Shown: positions 39,690-49,134, counted from the first letter of the stretch. The stretch: 64,000 bases of DNA from Roseburia inulinivorans DSM 16841 (GCF_000174195.1 NZ_ACFY01000154.1:1-64000); one strand, 5' to 3'. Numbers and translations are program-made. The notes: a model not told the origin generated them from the letters alone.

Positions 39690-40450
39690 AATTTTAACCT
39701 CTGCTTTCTGTTTGTGTTATCCTCATCAATCATGGATAAAAACATTTCTTCTAAATTATCATTTTCAAATCCTGCTTCATGTGCTGTAAATTTCAAATCT
39801 TCAAGACTTCCCTCAAATAGTAATCTTCCATGATTCAAAATACCAATATCATCAGCTAACAGTTCAATTTCTGACAGCATGTGTGATGAGATTAGAACCG
39901 TACAATCATATCTTTTCGGCAGTGATTTAACGAGATTGCGAATTTCGTGAATACCTGCTGGGTCTAATCCATTTGTTGGTTCATCTAAAATTAAAATGGG
40001 TGGTTCTCCAAGCAAAGCGGAAGCAAGCCCTAAACGTTGTTTCATTCCTAAAGAATATTTTTTCGCCAAGCGATTACCAAATTCAGATAATCCTACTAAT
40101 TCTAACGCTTCATCAACACTTGACGCAGGAAGATCTAAAATTCTACGAATAATATCAAGATTTTCTTTACCTGTTAAGTTTGGATAAAATGACGGGGATT
40201 CAATAAAAGAACCGATTTTTTTCAAAATTTGAACACGATCATTCGGAAAAGTCAAGTTATCTATTTGGAACTCTCCATCGGTAGGTGCAGTTAATCCCAA
40301 AAGCATTTTCATAGTTGTAGATTTTCCAGCACCATTTGGACCGAGAAATCCGTAAATACTACCTTTCTTAATGTGCAAAGATACATGGTCTACGGCGGTA
40401 AACGCTTTGTATGTTTTTGTTAAATTTTTAGTTTCAATCATGTTTTTCAT
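39686..40450 (-). CDS. Lantibiotic-immunity-type ABC transporter ATPase
   Basis: A 254-residue ATPase: Walker A GPNGAGKST, signature YSLGMKQRLGLA, Walker B ILILDEPTNGLDP, switch His in LISSHML. It is of the BcrA/SpaF/MutF type used in self-protection against lantibiotics or bacitracin. The start at 40450 has GAAGGAG upstream; the frame to 40492 is longer than needed. Divergent from the two-component genes at 40613, the usual partners controlling such exporters. Confidence 0.9.
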   Translation of the reverse strand: MKNMIETKNLTKTYKAFTAVDHVSLHIKKGSIYGFLGPNGAGKSTTMKMLLGLTAPTDGEFQIDNLTFPNDRVQILKKIGSFIESPSFYPNLTGKENLDIIRRILDLPASSVDEALELVGLSEFGNRLAKKYSLGMKQRLGLASALLGEPPILILDEPTNGLDPAGIHEIRNLVKSLPKRYDCTVLISSHMLSEIELLADDIGILNHGRLLFEGSLEDLKFTAHEAGFENDNLEEMFLSMIDEDNTNRKQRLKL

Positions 40451-40612
40451 AATTTTTGCTCCTTCTTTCTTCATACTCACAATATAAAACACCTACATTA
40501 CAGCCACATTCTCTCCACCTTACATTTACCTTACAAATGAGAAAATGACTGTTTAACTTTTTTTAAATGTTATAATGGGATAAATAAACTGCAAAAAGGG
40601 CGTGACAAATAA

Positions 40613-41251
40613 ATGAATGATACATACTTAAAATCAAAAAAAATATTGATAGTTGATGATGAAGAATGTTTAAGAAGTATGCTTATAACCATATTAGAAG
40701 ATGAAAATTTTTTAAATATTATTACCGCTGATTGTGTAAAAACAGCTTTGGAAATCTGTCAACAGAGAAAACCGGATATAGCTATATTAGATGTCATGCT
40801 TCCAGATGGAAACGGTTTTGAACTTATGGAAACACTAAGAAGTTTCACTAATATTCCAGTGATATTTTTGACCGCAAAAGATGATATACAGGATAAATAT
40901 TCTGGATTTGGGTTGGGAGCTGACGATTATATAACAAAACCCTTTATGCCAAAAGAACTTATATTTCGTCTAAATGCTGTATTACGCAGATGTTATAAGG
41001 AAGATAGCTCACTTATAGAATTACATGATTGTAAAATTGATTTAGCTAATGCACAGGTTATATGGGAAGATAAGATTTTACCTCTTACTGCAAAAGAACA
41101 TGATATTTTAGAAGTGCTTGTACGAAATGCTAACCATATCGTAACAATAGACGCTCTTTGTGAAGCTGTATGGGGCGACAATCCATTTGGATATGGAAAT
41201 TCGCTACTTGCTCATATAATCTTACTATCCAAGATGGAAAATATATATTAA
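40613..41251 (+). pseudogene. OmpR-type response regulator, C-terminus lost by deletion
   Basis: Receiver domain with Asp15/Asp16, phospho-acceptor Asp60 and Lys109, then an OmpR/PhoB winged helix (LTAKEHDILEVLVRNANHIV, ALCEAVWGDNPFGY). After NSLLAHI the normal recognition helix and wing (IRRLR..., ...TVRGVGY-type end) are replaced by a short unrelated tail, and kinase-coding sequence begins at the same place in another frame. About 30-35 residues are lost, including most of the DNA-contacting part, so the product is probably not functional. Confidence 0.8.
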
Positions 41252-42429
41252 ATAATAGGTGTCAAAAAGATTTAATTACAAACAACATCTGGGGAATTGT
41301 AATAGATAATAGCGGTAATGTAATCTGGCAATACAATCTACCAGAAGAAATACCACTTAAATATTCATTACAAGACGTTGCCACCTTTTCTAAGGGGTAT
41401 ATCAAAAATTATCCCGTATTCACATGGAAGCAAGAAAATGATTTATTGGTATTAGGTTATCCAAAGAACAGTTATTCAAAATTTGTGACTAACTATCTTC
41501 CTTTATCAGCAATGCAGAAAACTCCCATTATTCTGTTTATTATGTTGGTATCAAATGTAACTATTCTGTTTATTGTATATTATTTATCAAAACGAAATGT
41601 AATGCTGAAAGTTGCTCCTATTCTCAATGGATTAGATAAGCTATCTCATGGCGAAACGGTTGTCCTTAATATAAATGGGGAATTGGAAGATGTTGGAAAA
41701 CGTATTAACGAAACATCATTGCAATTAGACAAACAAAATAAAGCGAGAGCAAACTGGATAAGTGGCGTTTCACATGATATACGAACACCTCTTTCCATGA
41801 TTATGGGGTATGCAGATAGAATAACTTCTTCATTAGATGTTGGGGAAAACACCAGAAAACAAGCAAATATTATCAAAATCCAAAGTGTTAAAATTAAAAA
41901 TTTGGTTCAGGATTTGAACCTTGTGAGTCAATTAAATTATAATGTTCAGCCAGTTAAACAAACGCCTGTTCATTTATGTAAAATGATACGAGAAATTGTC
42001 GTTGAGTATCTAAATAACAATCTAAATAATAAATTTGATTTTGAATTAAATTTAGACTGTAATACAGAACAAATCTCTATTATAGGAGATGAAAGATTAT
42101 TATATCGAGCAATACAAAATATTATTTCTAACAGTATCAATCATAATGAAAATGGTTGTACAATCTCAGTCAGTTTAGCTGTAAATGGAAACAATTTAAT
42201 ATTGGTAATCAGTGATAACGGAAAAGGAATATCAGAAGAAAAATTACAAAAAATACAGTCAACACCTCATTATCTGCAAAGTACAGATGAAAGATTAGAT
42301 TTACGACATGGTTTAGGACTTCTGCTTGTGAAAGAAATCATTTCTATTCATAATGGAACAGTATCTATTTCAAGTGCATTAAATAACGGATTTTCCACGA
42401 CTATTTCCTTACCCATAAAAAAACAATAA
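41170..42429 (+). pseudogene. Sensor histidine kinase, N-terminus lost by deletion
   Basis: The coding match starts at about 41215 (NLTIQDGKYILNN) and lacks the first transmembrane helix and part of the sensor domain; the second membrane helix (IILFIMLVSNVTILFIVYYL), HAMP-like region, phospho-acceptor His in SHDIRTPL (codon 41773-41775), N box, and GLGLLL G box are intact. The frame that reads into it (from 41170) is an antisense of the response regulator's reading, with no start site. A deletion between the two genes fused them. Kinase of the type next to lantibiotic-responsive ABC transporters. Confidence 0.8.
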
Positions 42430-42495
42430 TAAAGCCCTGGCTTGTAACATAAAAATAAATGATAAATTTTTGTATATATCAATACAAGCAAAAGG

Positions 42496-42553
42496 ATGAA
42501 AATCAGCTGACTGGTTGTCTGTAAAACAACCAGTCAGCTGATTTTCATTTTCT
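42496..42553. terminator. Long bidirectional terminator between kinase and lexA
   Basis: A perfect stem of about 22 bp: ATGAAAATCAGCTGACTGGTTG (42496-42517) against its complement (42527-42548). T-rich on the right, A-rich on the left, so it ends both the kinase and the lexA transcripts and marks the right edge of the AT-rich module. Confidence 0.88.
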
Positions 42554-42560
42554 GTTAAAA

Positions 42561-43172
42561 TTATAGAAAACGGAATACGCCAAACACTTTTCCTAAAATC
42601 GAACATTCTTTTACAATGATCGGATCCATCGTATCGTTCTCAGGCTGCAGGCGGTAATAACCGTCTTCTTTGTAAAAAGTCTTAACCGTTGCGGAATCAT
42701 CCACCAATGCCACTACAATATCGCCATTCTCGGCGTTTGGCTGTTTCTTGACAAGAACATTATCGCCGTTGAAAATACCGGCGTTGATCATACTTTCTCC
42801 TTTTACTTTTAACATAAAAGTCTCTTCATTCGGCATATATTCAACTGGGATTGGAAAGTAATTCTCAATATTCTCCGTTGCAAGGATCGGTTCTCCGGCT
42901 GCGACATGTCCGACAATAGGTACGTTCACAACCTCACGTCTGGTAAGGTTAAAATCGTCATCAAGAATCTCGATTGCTCTTGGCTTGGTCGGGTCTCTCC
43001 GGATATAACCATTCTTCTCCAACGTTTCAAGGTGAGAGTGGACAGAAGAAGTAGACTTTAAATCGACTGCTTCACAGATCTCACGGACTGCAGGCGGATA
43101 ACCTTTGCTTAAAATCTCACCCTTGATATATTCTAAAATTTCTTTTTGCTTTGCACTAATCTTACCTGGCAT
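42561..43172 (-). CDS. lexA: SOS repressor LexA
   Basis: A 203-residue repressor. The N-terminal winged helix (residues 1-65, [23 protein letters not shown]), the Ala92-Gly93 self-cleavage bond, and catalytic Ser127 (KGESMIN) and Lys164 are all in place. RecA filaments trigger its self-cleavage. It is divergent from yneA over a spacer with multiple LexA-type boxes, so it is self-regulated. Confidence 0.96.
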   Translation of the reverse strand: MPGKISAKQKEILEYIKGEILSKGYPPAVREICEAVDLKSTSSVHSHLETLEKNGYIRRDPTKPRAIEILDDDFNLTRREVVNVPIVGHVAAGEPILATENIENYFPIPVEYMPNEETFMLKVKGESMINAGIFNGDNVLVKKQPNAENGDIVVALVDDSATVKTFYKEDGYYRLQPENDTMDPIIVKECSILGKVFGVFRFL

Positions 43173-43273
43173 AAACTGTCTCCTTATATATGGGATTTCT
43201 GTAATGATCCAGCAGCTTCTTAACCACTGCTTCTTTATCTATTAATCATGATAACATACCATATATCGAAATG

Positions 43274-43374
43274 CAAACATATATTCCGAAAATTTGTTCG
43301 ATTTTTCTATTGACAAACAGATGTTCGAATAGTAAGATACAGTTATGCAAACAAATGTTCGTAACAAGTGTTCG
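43274..43374. promoter_or_regulatory. Cluster of LexA (SOS) boxes between lexA and yneA
   Basis: Five 14-base sites resemble the Firmicute SOS box CGAAC-N4-GTTCG: CAAACATATATTCC (43274-43287), CGAAAATTTGTTCG (43287-43300), CAAACAGATGTTCG (43314-43327), CAAACAAATGTTCG (43348-43361), and a weaker GTAACAAGTGTTCG (43361-43374). The third overlaps the yneA -35 box and spacer, the last two its leader, the first two face lexA. Confidence 0.8.
43310..43338 (+). promoter_or_regulatory. yneA promoter under LexA control
   Basis: TTGACA (43310-43315) and TAAGAT (43333-43338) with a 17-base spacer that holds an SOS box, so LexA should block RNA polymerase here. Confidence 0.75.
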
Positions 43375-43423
43375 GGGTATTTATAACACAGATTTACAAT
43401 TGATGATCCAGGGAGGTACCGTT

Positions 43424-43846
43424 ATGAGAAATGAGAGCAATACAATCACAGGCAGAACCTGTCAGATGTCTGGCAATACATCCAGCCGGATGCATTCTGG
43501 TGATGTATCCAGAAACAGACGTATCGTTGTCCGCAGGCAGAAGATAGCTTTAGTTTCGGTCGCATTCATTGCATTGGCAACTATCATCTGTATATTTTTA
43601 TCTGGTGCGGTCCGTACTCAGGCAGCACCATCTGAGATTTCCTGCAAATATTATACAAGTATTGAAGTACAGAGCGGTGATACTTTATGGTCGATCGCAT
43701 CCGATCATATTACAGAAGAATACCGTGATATGAATGCCTATATTGACGAAGTCTGCTCTATCAATAAAATTTCTCAGAATGAGATCCATGCGGGACAATA
43801 TCTTACCATCCCATATTACAGCAGTATTGCCATTGCAGGGAAATAA
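43424..43846 (+). CDS. yneA: YneA-like SOS-induced LysM cell division inhibitor
   Basis: A 140-residue protein: basic cytoplasmic N-terminus, one membrane helix (about 41-60), and a LysM domain (about 79-131, SGDTLWSIASD, ISQNEIHAGQYLTIP) outside. The gene is divergent from lexA with SOS boxes in its promoter, precisely the context of Bacillus subtilis yneA, which delays division after DNA damage. The N-terminal tail of 40 residues is longer than in Bacillus. Start fixed by GGGAGG 7 bases before 43424; the longer frame from 43271 runs through the operator. Confidence 0.82.
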   Translation: MRNESNTITGRTCQMSGNTSSRMHSGDVSRNRRIVVRRQKIALVSVAFIALATIICIFLSGAVRTQAAPSEISCKYYTSIEVQSGDTLWSIASDHITEEYRDMNAYIDEVCSINKISQNEIHAGQYLTIPYYSSIAIAGK

Positions 43847-43918
43847 AATAGGGCTGCGAATTATTACTGGAACAAGGTGTGAGTGAAAAGCAATGTTTTT
43901 TCTTCCTGTGACGGCAAG

Positions 43919-43947
43919 TTGTCAATTCGCCTGAAATAAGGTATAAT
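43919..43947 (+). promoter_or_regulatory. Promoter of the acyltransferase gene
   Basis: TTGTCA (43919-43924) and TATAAT (43942-43947), spacer 17 bases, about 80 bases before the plsC-like start. Confidence 0.75.
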
Positions 43948-43953
43948 AGTCAT

Positions 43954-43999
43954 TGTTTCAACTGTAAAGCATGTTCCATTCATGCTATAGGATGAAACA
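43954..43999 (+). repeat. Nested hairpin in the plsC leader
   Basis: TGTTTCA (43954-43960) pairs with TGAAACA (43993-43999), and inside it AGCATG (43968-43973) pairs with CATGCT (43981-43986). It lies directly after the expected transcription start, so it forms a 5' stem in the mRNA; role unknown. Confidence 0.5.
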
Positions 44000-44027
44000 G
44001 TAATTATTTTGGGAGAGATTTAGTTCT

Positions 44028-44766
44028 ATGTTACGATTTATATATGTTATTTTACTGAACCTGTTCCGTGCCCCTTACATGATTCCAAAGATGCGGAGGG
44101 AAGCTGACCATCCGGAGAAGTATTCAGCAGAAGAACGCTATGAGCTGGCAAGACATTGCATCCGTCTGATGAAAGTTACCGGTGGAATTCATACGAAAGC
44201 ATATGGACAGGAGAATCTTCCGAAAGAGGGCGGTTACATGATGTACCCGAATCATCAGGGCAAGTATGATGCGCTTGGAATTGTTTACACACACCGTAAA
44301 CCTTGTTCCATCGTTATGGATAAGGCAAAAATCCAATACCATTCTTGTAAAAGAGTTTATTGATCTGTTGGAAGGAAAGCGACTGGATAAAAAAGATGTA
44401 CGTCAGGCGCTGACCATTATCAATGAAGTATCGGAAGATGTTAAGAATGGAAAATGTTATATCCTGTTCCCGGAGGGTGGGTATGATTTTAATAACCGCA
44501 ATCATGTCTGTGACTTTAAAGCCGGCAGTTTTAAAATTGCATTGAAAACCAAAGCGCCGATTATCCCGGTAGCTCTGATCGATTCCTACCGTGTATTTAA
44601 CAGTTTCTGGCTTGGACCGGTTACAACACAGGTACATTACTTAAAGCCTATTTTATTCGAGGAATATGGCTCTTTAAAGACACAGGAGATAGCAGCATTA
44701 GTCAGAGACCGGATCAATGAAAAGATCAATGATGTATTAAAAATCACTGAAAAACAGGAAAAATAA
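44028..44766 (+). CDS. plsC: 1-acyl-sn-glycerol-3-phosphate acyltransferase (PlsC family), frameshifted
   Basis: Makes phosphatidic acid or acylates a related lysolipid at the membrane. NHQGKYD is the HX4D catalytic motif and ILFPEGGYDF the substrate-binding FPEG motif. The first 100 residues and the rest are in different frames; removing one A from the A5 run at 44327-44331 gives the continuous MDKAKSNTILVKEFIDLL. Restored length is about 245 residues. GGGAGAG is upstream. Neighbouring genes give no further clue. Confidence 0.88.
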
Positions 44767-44892
44767 GTTTTACCTATCTTTTACAAAAAATTTAAATATT
44801 GTTGATAGAAAGCAAATATCATCAGGCAGATAATAATACTAAAGAAAACAAAAAATTGTTTTAAAATTTAAAGAATGTCTGGTGATTAGTTT

Positions 44893-45132
44893 ATGATGAG
44901 ATTATGGAAGTATGTAGATGCAAAAAAATTAGATAACAAAAGCAAAGCAAATATTTTTTTGATCATGAATATTATATTGTGGTCAGGTATCGCTTTTCTG
45001 CTCAGCTTTGTCGCAGGTGTATTCTGTGGATACAGTGCTGAATGGGTGGAGTGGACAGTGATCATTACAGGCTATGCAGGAATCGGAATCGGATTCTTTG
45101 GAGGAGTTATTTATTATATGCGTCAGGCATAA
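44893..45132 (+). CDS. Small two-helix membrane protein, unknown
   Basis: A 79-residue protein with two hydrophobic segments (about 22-44 and 53-76) and a basic N-terminus (MMRLWKYVDAKKLDNKSK). It is preceded by an AT-rich 126-base spacer and followed by a hairpin, suggesting a single-gene unit. The ribosome binding site is weak (GGTGAT). No family recognised. Confidence 0.5.
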   Translation: MMRLWKYVDAKKLDNKSKANIFLIMNIILWSGIAFLLSFVAGVFCGYSAEWVEWTVIITGYAGIGIGFFGGVIYYMRQA

Positions 45133-45156
45133 GGATATTTGTCCGGTTACACAAGA

Positions 45157-45212
45157 ATGCCCAGTCAGGTTTGCAATACAAAATCAGTATTGACAAATCA
45201 GGCTGGGCATAT
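45157..45212. terminator. Hairpin between convergent genes
   Basis: ATGCCCAG (45157-45164) pairs with CTGGGCAT (45203-45210), with an inner CAATAC/GTATTG pair (45174-45179 and 45187-45192). T-runs are poor, so termination is likely but not certain. Confidence 0.55.
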
Positions 45213-45224
45213 TAATTCATTTAT

Positions 45225-46274
45225 CTACGGTTCACGAAGCTTCACATATTTCGCAGCACTTCTGCGGCGGTCATCATCAATAGCAGCATAGTGCTTTCGT
45301 GTGGTATTTACATCTTTATGACCTAGCACATCAGCAACAAGATAAATATCGCCTGTTTCGCGGTATAGCGATGTGCCATAGGTACTGCGCAATTTATGCG
45401 GGGTAATATGTTTTAGGCTTGTTACGAGTTTTGAATACTTATTTACCATTTTCTCAACAGAGCGCACGCTGATCCGCTTGTTTTGCAAAGACAGGAAAAG
45501 TGCATTTACACTGCCATCTGCGGCAGTGATTTTCTGTCGTTCGACCATATATTCCATCAGGGCAGATCTTACTTCTTCACCAAAGTAAACAACAACTTCT
45601 GCGCCTCCTTTACGGTGAATTTTGATTCCATTATTTTTAAAATCAACATCATCCATATCAAGACCGACACATTCTGAAACACGGATTCCGGTTCCAAGCA
45701 GTAATGTCATCATGGCAAGATCTCTTGTCTTTGTTTTTTCGTGGAATTTCTGCTGTTTTTCTGTGAGACTTTCCCCTGATTCCACCTCATCCAGCAGGTT
45801 TGCAACTTCATCGATATCTAACCGCGTGATCGTTTTTTCATGGATCTTTGGCATATCTACCTTCACTGCCGGATCCTGTCCGATCATCTCATTTTTATAT
45901 AAATACCGGTAAAAGGATCGGAGAGAAGCAAGCTTCCGTTTTAGTCCGCGCTCATCATTTGTATGTTCCACACCATCTTTTTCATAATATTTCAGATAGG
46001 AGAGATATTCTTCAATATCCATGGGTGCTAAATTGCCCAAAACAGACAGAGGTATTTCAGTGATATCCTTTTTTGAGCATAATGGATTATTTTCATGCAG
46101 ATAGTCAAAAAAACAATTCAGATCATATGCATACGCAATCCGGGTACGGGAAGAAGTAGTAGGTTCAATACCAATAAAAAATTGTTTACAATACGGCGGC
46201 ATTTTCTGGAGCAGATTGCGAAGCAATGTCTCATTTTTCACATTTACTTTTTCATAATAGGCCTTTTCTTTCAT
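45225..46274 (-). CDS. XerC/D-type tyrosine recombinase
   Basis: A 349-residue site-specific recombinase. The N-terminal core-binding (SAM-like) domain occupies residues 1-150; the catalytic domain shows the first Arg in GTGIRVSE, the HxxR in ITPHKLRSTYG, the second His in LGHKDVNTTRKHY and the nucleophile Tyr in HYAAID. It could be the chromosome-dimer resolvase or another core integrase. It overlaps ttcA by 4 bases, arguing that it is a resident gene and not part of the plasmid-like element 2.5 kb away. Confidence 0.88.
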   Translation of the reverse strand: MKEKAYYEKVNVKNETLLRNLLQKMPPYCKQFFIGIEPTTSSRTRIAYAYDLNCFFDYLHENNPLCSKKDITEIPLSVLGNLAPMDIEEYLSYLKYYEKDGVEHTNDERGLKRKLASLRSFYRYLYKNEMIGQDPAVKVDMPKIHEKTITRLDIDEVANLLDEVESGESLTEKQQKFHEKTKTRDLAMMTLLLGTGIRVSECVGLDMDDVDFKNNGIKIHRKGGAEVVVYFGEEVRSALMEYMVERQKITAADGSVNALFLSLQNKRISVRSVEKMVNKYSKLVTSLKHITPHKLRSTYGTSLYRETGDIYLVADVLGHKDVNTTRKHYAAIDDDRRRSAAKYVKLREP

Positions 46275-47017
46275 TGATGTCCCTTTCTTTCGTGTTCTGT
46301 TTTTTCTGGCCAGCCGGGAATATTTCCATCCAAAATGGCGGTAAACATTCTCTTTTTAGCACCCGGGTGATCCAGATTGATCTGTCGTACCAGATCTTTT
46401 GCATATTGACGTTTTGTGACTCCATCGACAGGACACGGATTTTCCACTACCGGAAGATTGTATTTATTACGAAAACCTTTGACCTCAGCCTCCGATACAT
46501 ACATCATTGGCCGGATCACAGTCAATTCCATACGGTCTAAAAAAGTGACCGGGGAAAAAGAGTAAAATCTGCCCTCAAAAATCATGGATAAAACCATCGT
46601 CTCGATCATATCATCCATATGATGCGCATAGGCAACCTTATTGCATCCCAATTCCTTAATTTTCTGGTTCAGTGCACCTTTGCGGAGTTTTGCACAGAGA
46701 GAGCAGGGTGACGCCTCATTTTTGTCATTGAAAATGATTTTTGTGATTTCAGTGGAAACGATATGATATTCAACCTGTAAATGTTCACATAATAGTTTTA
46801 CCGGTGTCAGATCAAAGCCTTCATAACCCAGGTCTACCGTAATTGCGATCAGGGAAAAAATTTTCGGATAAAACCGCCTCAAATTTGCCATTGCATACAA
46901 AAGAGTGAGAGAGTCTTTTCCACCGGAAATTCCAACTGCAATTTTATCGCCTTCCTGGATCATCTGATAATCGTCCATGGCTTTTCTTGTTAAACTCAGT
47001 AATCGTTGTAAGTCCAT
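46271..47017 (-). CDS. ttcA: tRNA 2-thiocytidine biosynthesis protein TtcA
   Basis: A 248-residue PP-loop ATPase that thiolates C32 of tRNA. SGGKDSL near residue 30 is the PP-loop and CSLCAKLRKG holds the cluster-binding CxxC, with the third Cys in NPCPVDG. AAAGG lies upstream. It is the first gene of a two-gene unit with the recombinase. Confidence 0.9.
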   Translation of the reverse strand: MDLQRLLSLTRKAMDDYQMIQEGDKIAVGISGGKDSLTLLYAMANLRRFYPKIFSLIAITVDLGYEGFDLTPVKLLCEHLQVEYHIVSTEITKIIFNDKNEASPCSLCAKLRKGALNQKIKELGCNKVAYAHHMDDMIETMVLSMIFEGRFYSFSPVTFLDRMELTVIRPMMYVSEAEVKGFRNKYNLPVVENPCPVDGVTKRQYAKDLVRQINLDHPGAKKRMFTAILDGNIPGWPEKTEHERKGHQ

Positions 47018-47199
47018 TTCTAATTGCCTTTCTAAAATAAAAGACTGTATTTCAACACTGAAATCTATTATAATAAATTTGTATGCAAATTACAAATGAA
47101 TCACTCATTTGGCTTTCAAAACCTGTAGGATTCAATTCCCACAACATTTATATGTAACTAAATTGCGTACAATTCATTATCAAAGGAGATTTCGCACAC

Positions 47200-47649
47200 A
47201 TGAAATTTGTAATACAGCGTGTTACAAACGCATCCTGCACCGTAGAGGAAAACATCACCGGAAGCATTCAAAAGGGTTTTCTTGTCCTTATCGGAATATC
47301 AGATCAGGATACCATACAGATTGCTGATAAAATGATCAAAAAACTGCTTGGAATGCGTATTTTTGAAGATTCTGATGGAAAAACAAATCTGTCCCTGCAT
47401 GATGTAGACGGAGAATTGCTGTTAATTTCCCAATTTACATTATATGCAGACTGCAGGAAAGGAAACCGTCCATCCTTTACAAACGCAGGAAAACCTGATA
47501 TGGCAAAACAAATGTACGAATATATCATTGATCAGTGCAAAAAAGAAATTCCGGTTGTTGAACAGGGAATCTTTGGCGCTGACATGAAAATTTCGCTTTT
47601 AAACGATGGACCATTTACAATCATATTAGATTCTGCTGAAATATGTTAA
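47200..47649 (+). CDS. dtd: D-aminoacyl-tRNA deacylase
   Basis: A 149-residue homodimeric enzyme that removes D-amino acids from tRNA. MKFVIQRVTNASCTVE, the LLISQFTLYADCRKGNRPSF motif and the C-terminal NDGPFTI (Gly-cisPro-type) segment are all family hallmarks. AAAGGAG is 9-10 bases before the ATG. It flanks the left repeat of the plasmid-like element. Confidence 0.95.
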   Translation: MKFVIQRVTNASCTVEENITGSIQKGFLVLIGISDQDTIQIADKMIKKLLGMRIFEDSDGKTNLSLHDVDGELLLISQFTLYADCRKGNRPSFTNAGKPDMAKQMYEYIIDQCKKEIPVVEQGIFGADMKISLLNDGPFTIILDSAEIC

Positions 47650-47751
47650 ACCCTTGAAAACAAATGGCTGCAAAGGATTTTATAATATTTATTTTATCAT
47701 CCGCTGGTGACAGCATTGTGGCTCTGTAAATCTATTTATTCGCAAAACACA

Positions 47752-47842
47752 AGTTTAACGAATAGTTGGCTTATTTCAATGTGTTTTCCCGGGGGTTTTG
47801 ATTCCCGGTTCAGACTACGTTCCGCAACGGCTTTTTTATCAA
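47752..47842. repeat. Left direct repeat of the plasmid-like element
   Basis: The first 29 bases and the last 20 or so are identical to the right copy (51419-51506) apart from one T in a T-run; the middle 35 bases differ. The mob stop codon (47839-47841) is inside this copy. Here the middle can form a CCGGG/CCCGG stem that the right copy lacks. Confidence 0.85.
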
Positions 47843-48941
47843 CGCTCAAAATCAAAACCATCGTCATAATCAAGTTCTAATTCATCAGTGACGTTGTTGA
47901 TTCGATTTTGTTCATTTGCAATAAAATCCTTTAAGTCTGCATTTTTCTGTGTTAGATTTTCCAGATTTTCAAGTTCCATTTCCTGTGATTTCAAAAGCTT
48001 ATTAATTTTACCTTTGAGTTTCATAGTCTCGTTGAAGCATTTACTGTAATTACTTTTGACCGTCTCAAAATCTTTTGTCTTGGAATCCAACGCAGTTCTG
48101 AGACTTTCATTCTCCATTTTGAGATTCTCATTCTCAGTTTTGAGACTGTTATTCTCGGAACGCATGTCTTGCAACTCGCTATCTAACTCCATCATTTCCA
48201 TCTGATTTTCTGCCATTTTATCCGTCTGTTTTATAATCGTTTCTCTGTTCGTGTCAATCATTTTGTTCTGGGTGTCTACGACACGCTGTAATTCATTTCT
48301 AGCTATATTTGTTTCGCTTTTGAGTTCCTCTACACTTTTGTGTTGTGGGTCTCTGTACGTCCGAAATGACACTCCGAACTCTCTAAGACACATATCGTCT
48401 ACCACTTTTGTTGCTCTTGCCAGATTCGCTTTTGTCATAAATGCCTTGCAATTCACTCCCTTGCCCTCGACAAATGGAGTTGCAACGCCGTGTGCGTGTA
48501 CTAAGGATGTACACTCTTTATGCAGTTTAGGGTCATAATACTGATGGACTTCGTCAACGTGAATCTCCATGCCATGCCAGTTTTTCTCTCCAAAGTATTC
48601 TTTCATGCAGTCGTTGACCTTGTTAAAAAACTCCTTGGTTCTGCCTTGTTCTGTGACTTCTTCAGGACACGGAATGTTTACCATTAACGCTTCTACTCTG
48701 TCCTTTTTAAACGCTTTGGTGGGAGAACTGCGTCGACTTCCTTAAGTCGTTTCTCTGCATTGTCAACAGCTTCTGCATAACTGTTACAACCCACGTAGAA
48801 ATTACCGGGAGACAGTTCCGGGTTTATATTCTCATTGCTGTGATTACGGTTGTCATTTTCATCTCCATGTCTGTCCATGTGTAAAGTTTTTACGATTTTC
48901 AATTTTCGGATTCCAATTTTTTCCAAGTGTGTGCTTGCCAT
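47839..48941 (-). CDS. mob: MobV/Pre-type relaxase, frameshifted
   Basis: A plasmid mobilization relaxase that would nick oriT. The N-terminal 82 residues (KLKIVKTLHMDRHGDEND, then NENINPELSPGN) match the MobV start region, and the following frame carries the nuclease metal site (EIHVDEVHQYY and VHAHGVATPF, a variant of HxDE...HxH). The two are in different frames; one A more in the A5/T5 run at 48704-48708 joins them into about 367 residues. The last 150 residues are a long coiled coil, as in MobM of pMV158. AAGGAAG precedes the start. Confidence 0.82.
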
Positions 48942-48979
48942 AATTTTAGGTCTTCCTTTCTGTTCTAAGTTTTTGATAA

Positions 48980-49021
48980 CCTAAATATGGTGTATACGCA
49001 CACCCATAAACTTCGTTTAGG
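48980..49021. other. Candidate oriT hairpin upstream of mob
   Basis: Between rep and mob, CCTAAA (48980-48985) pairs with TTTAGG (49016-49021), and inside it TATGGTGT (48986-48993) pairs with ACACCCATA (49000-49008) with one bulge. MobV origins of transfer are inverted repeats with a GTGTG-like nick region just upstream of the relaxase gene; position and form fit, the nick site is not proven. Confidence 0.5.
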
Positions 49022-49134
49022 TGTACCTCCTTATACCTTAAGTTGGTCTGCGCTACGCTTGACCCCCTTAAGGTACTCGTCGCAAGGGGATTCCCCTTGA
49101 CCCCTTTTTCCGGGATTCCGCACCCCCGGGGATT

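Noticed and set aside
41170..41214. Start of a kinase at 41170
   Set aside because: This part is the response regulator DNA read in another frame, with no ribosome binding site; true kinase homology begins at about 41215.
45225..46274. Tyrosine recombinase as integrase of the plasmid-like element
   Set aside because: It overlaps ttcA, is outside the direct repeats by about 1.5 kb and looks like a resident Xer-type gene. A role in trans cannot be excluded.
47752..47842. dif-like XerCD target in the direct repeat
   Set aside because: No 28-base site with two 11-base Xer half-sites of known Firmicute dif type could be recognised.
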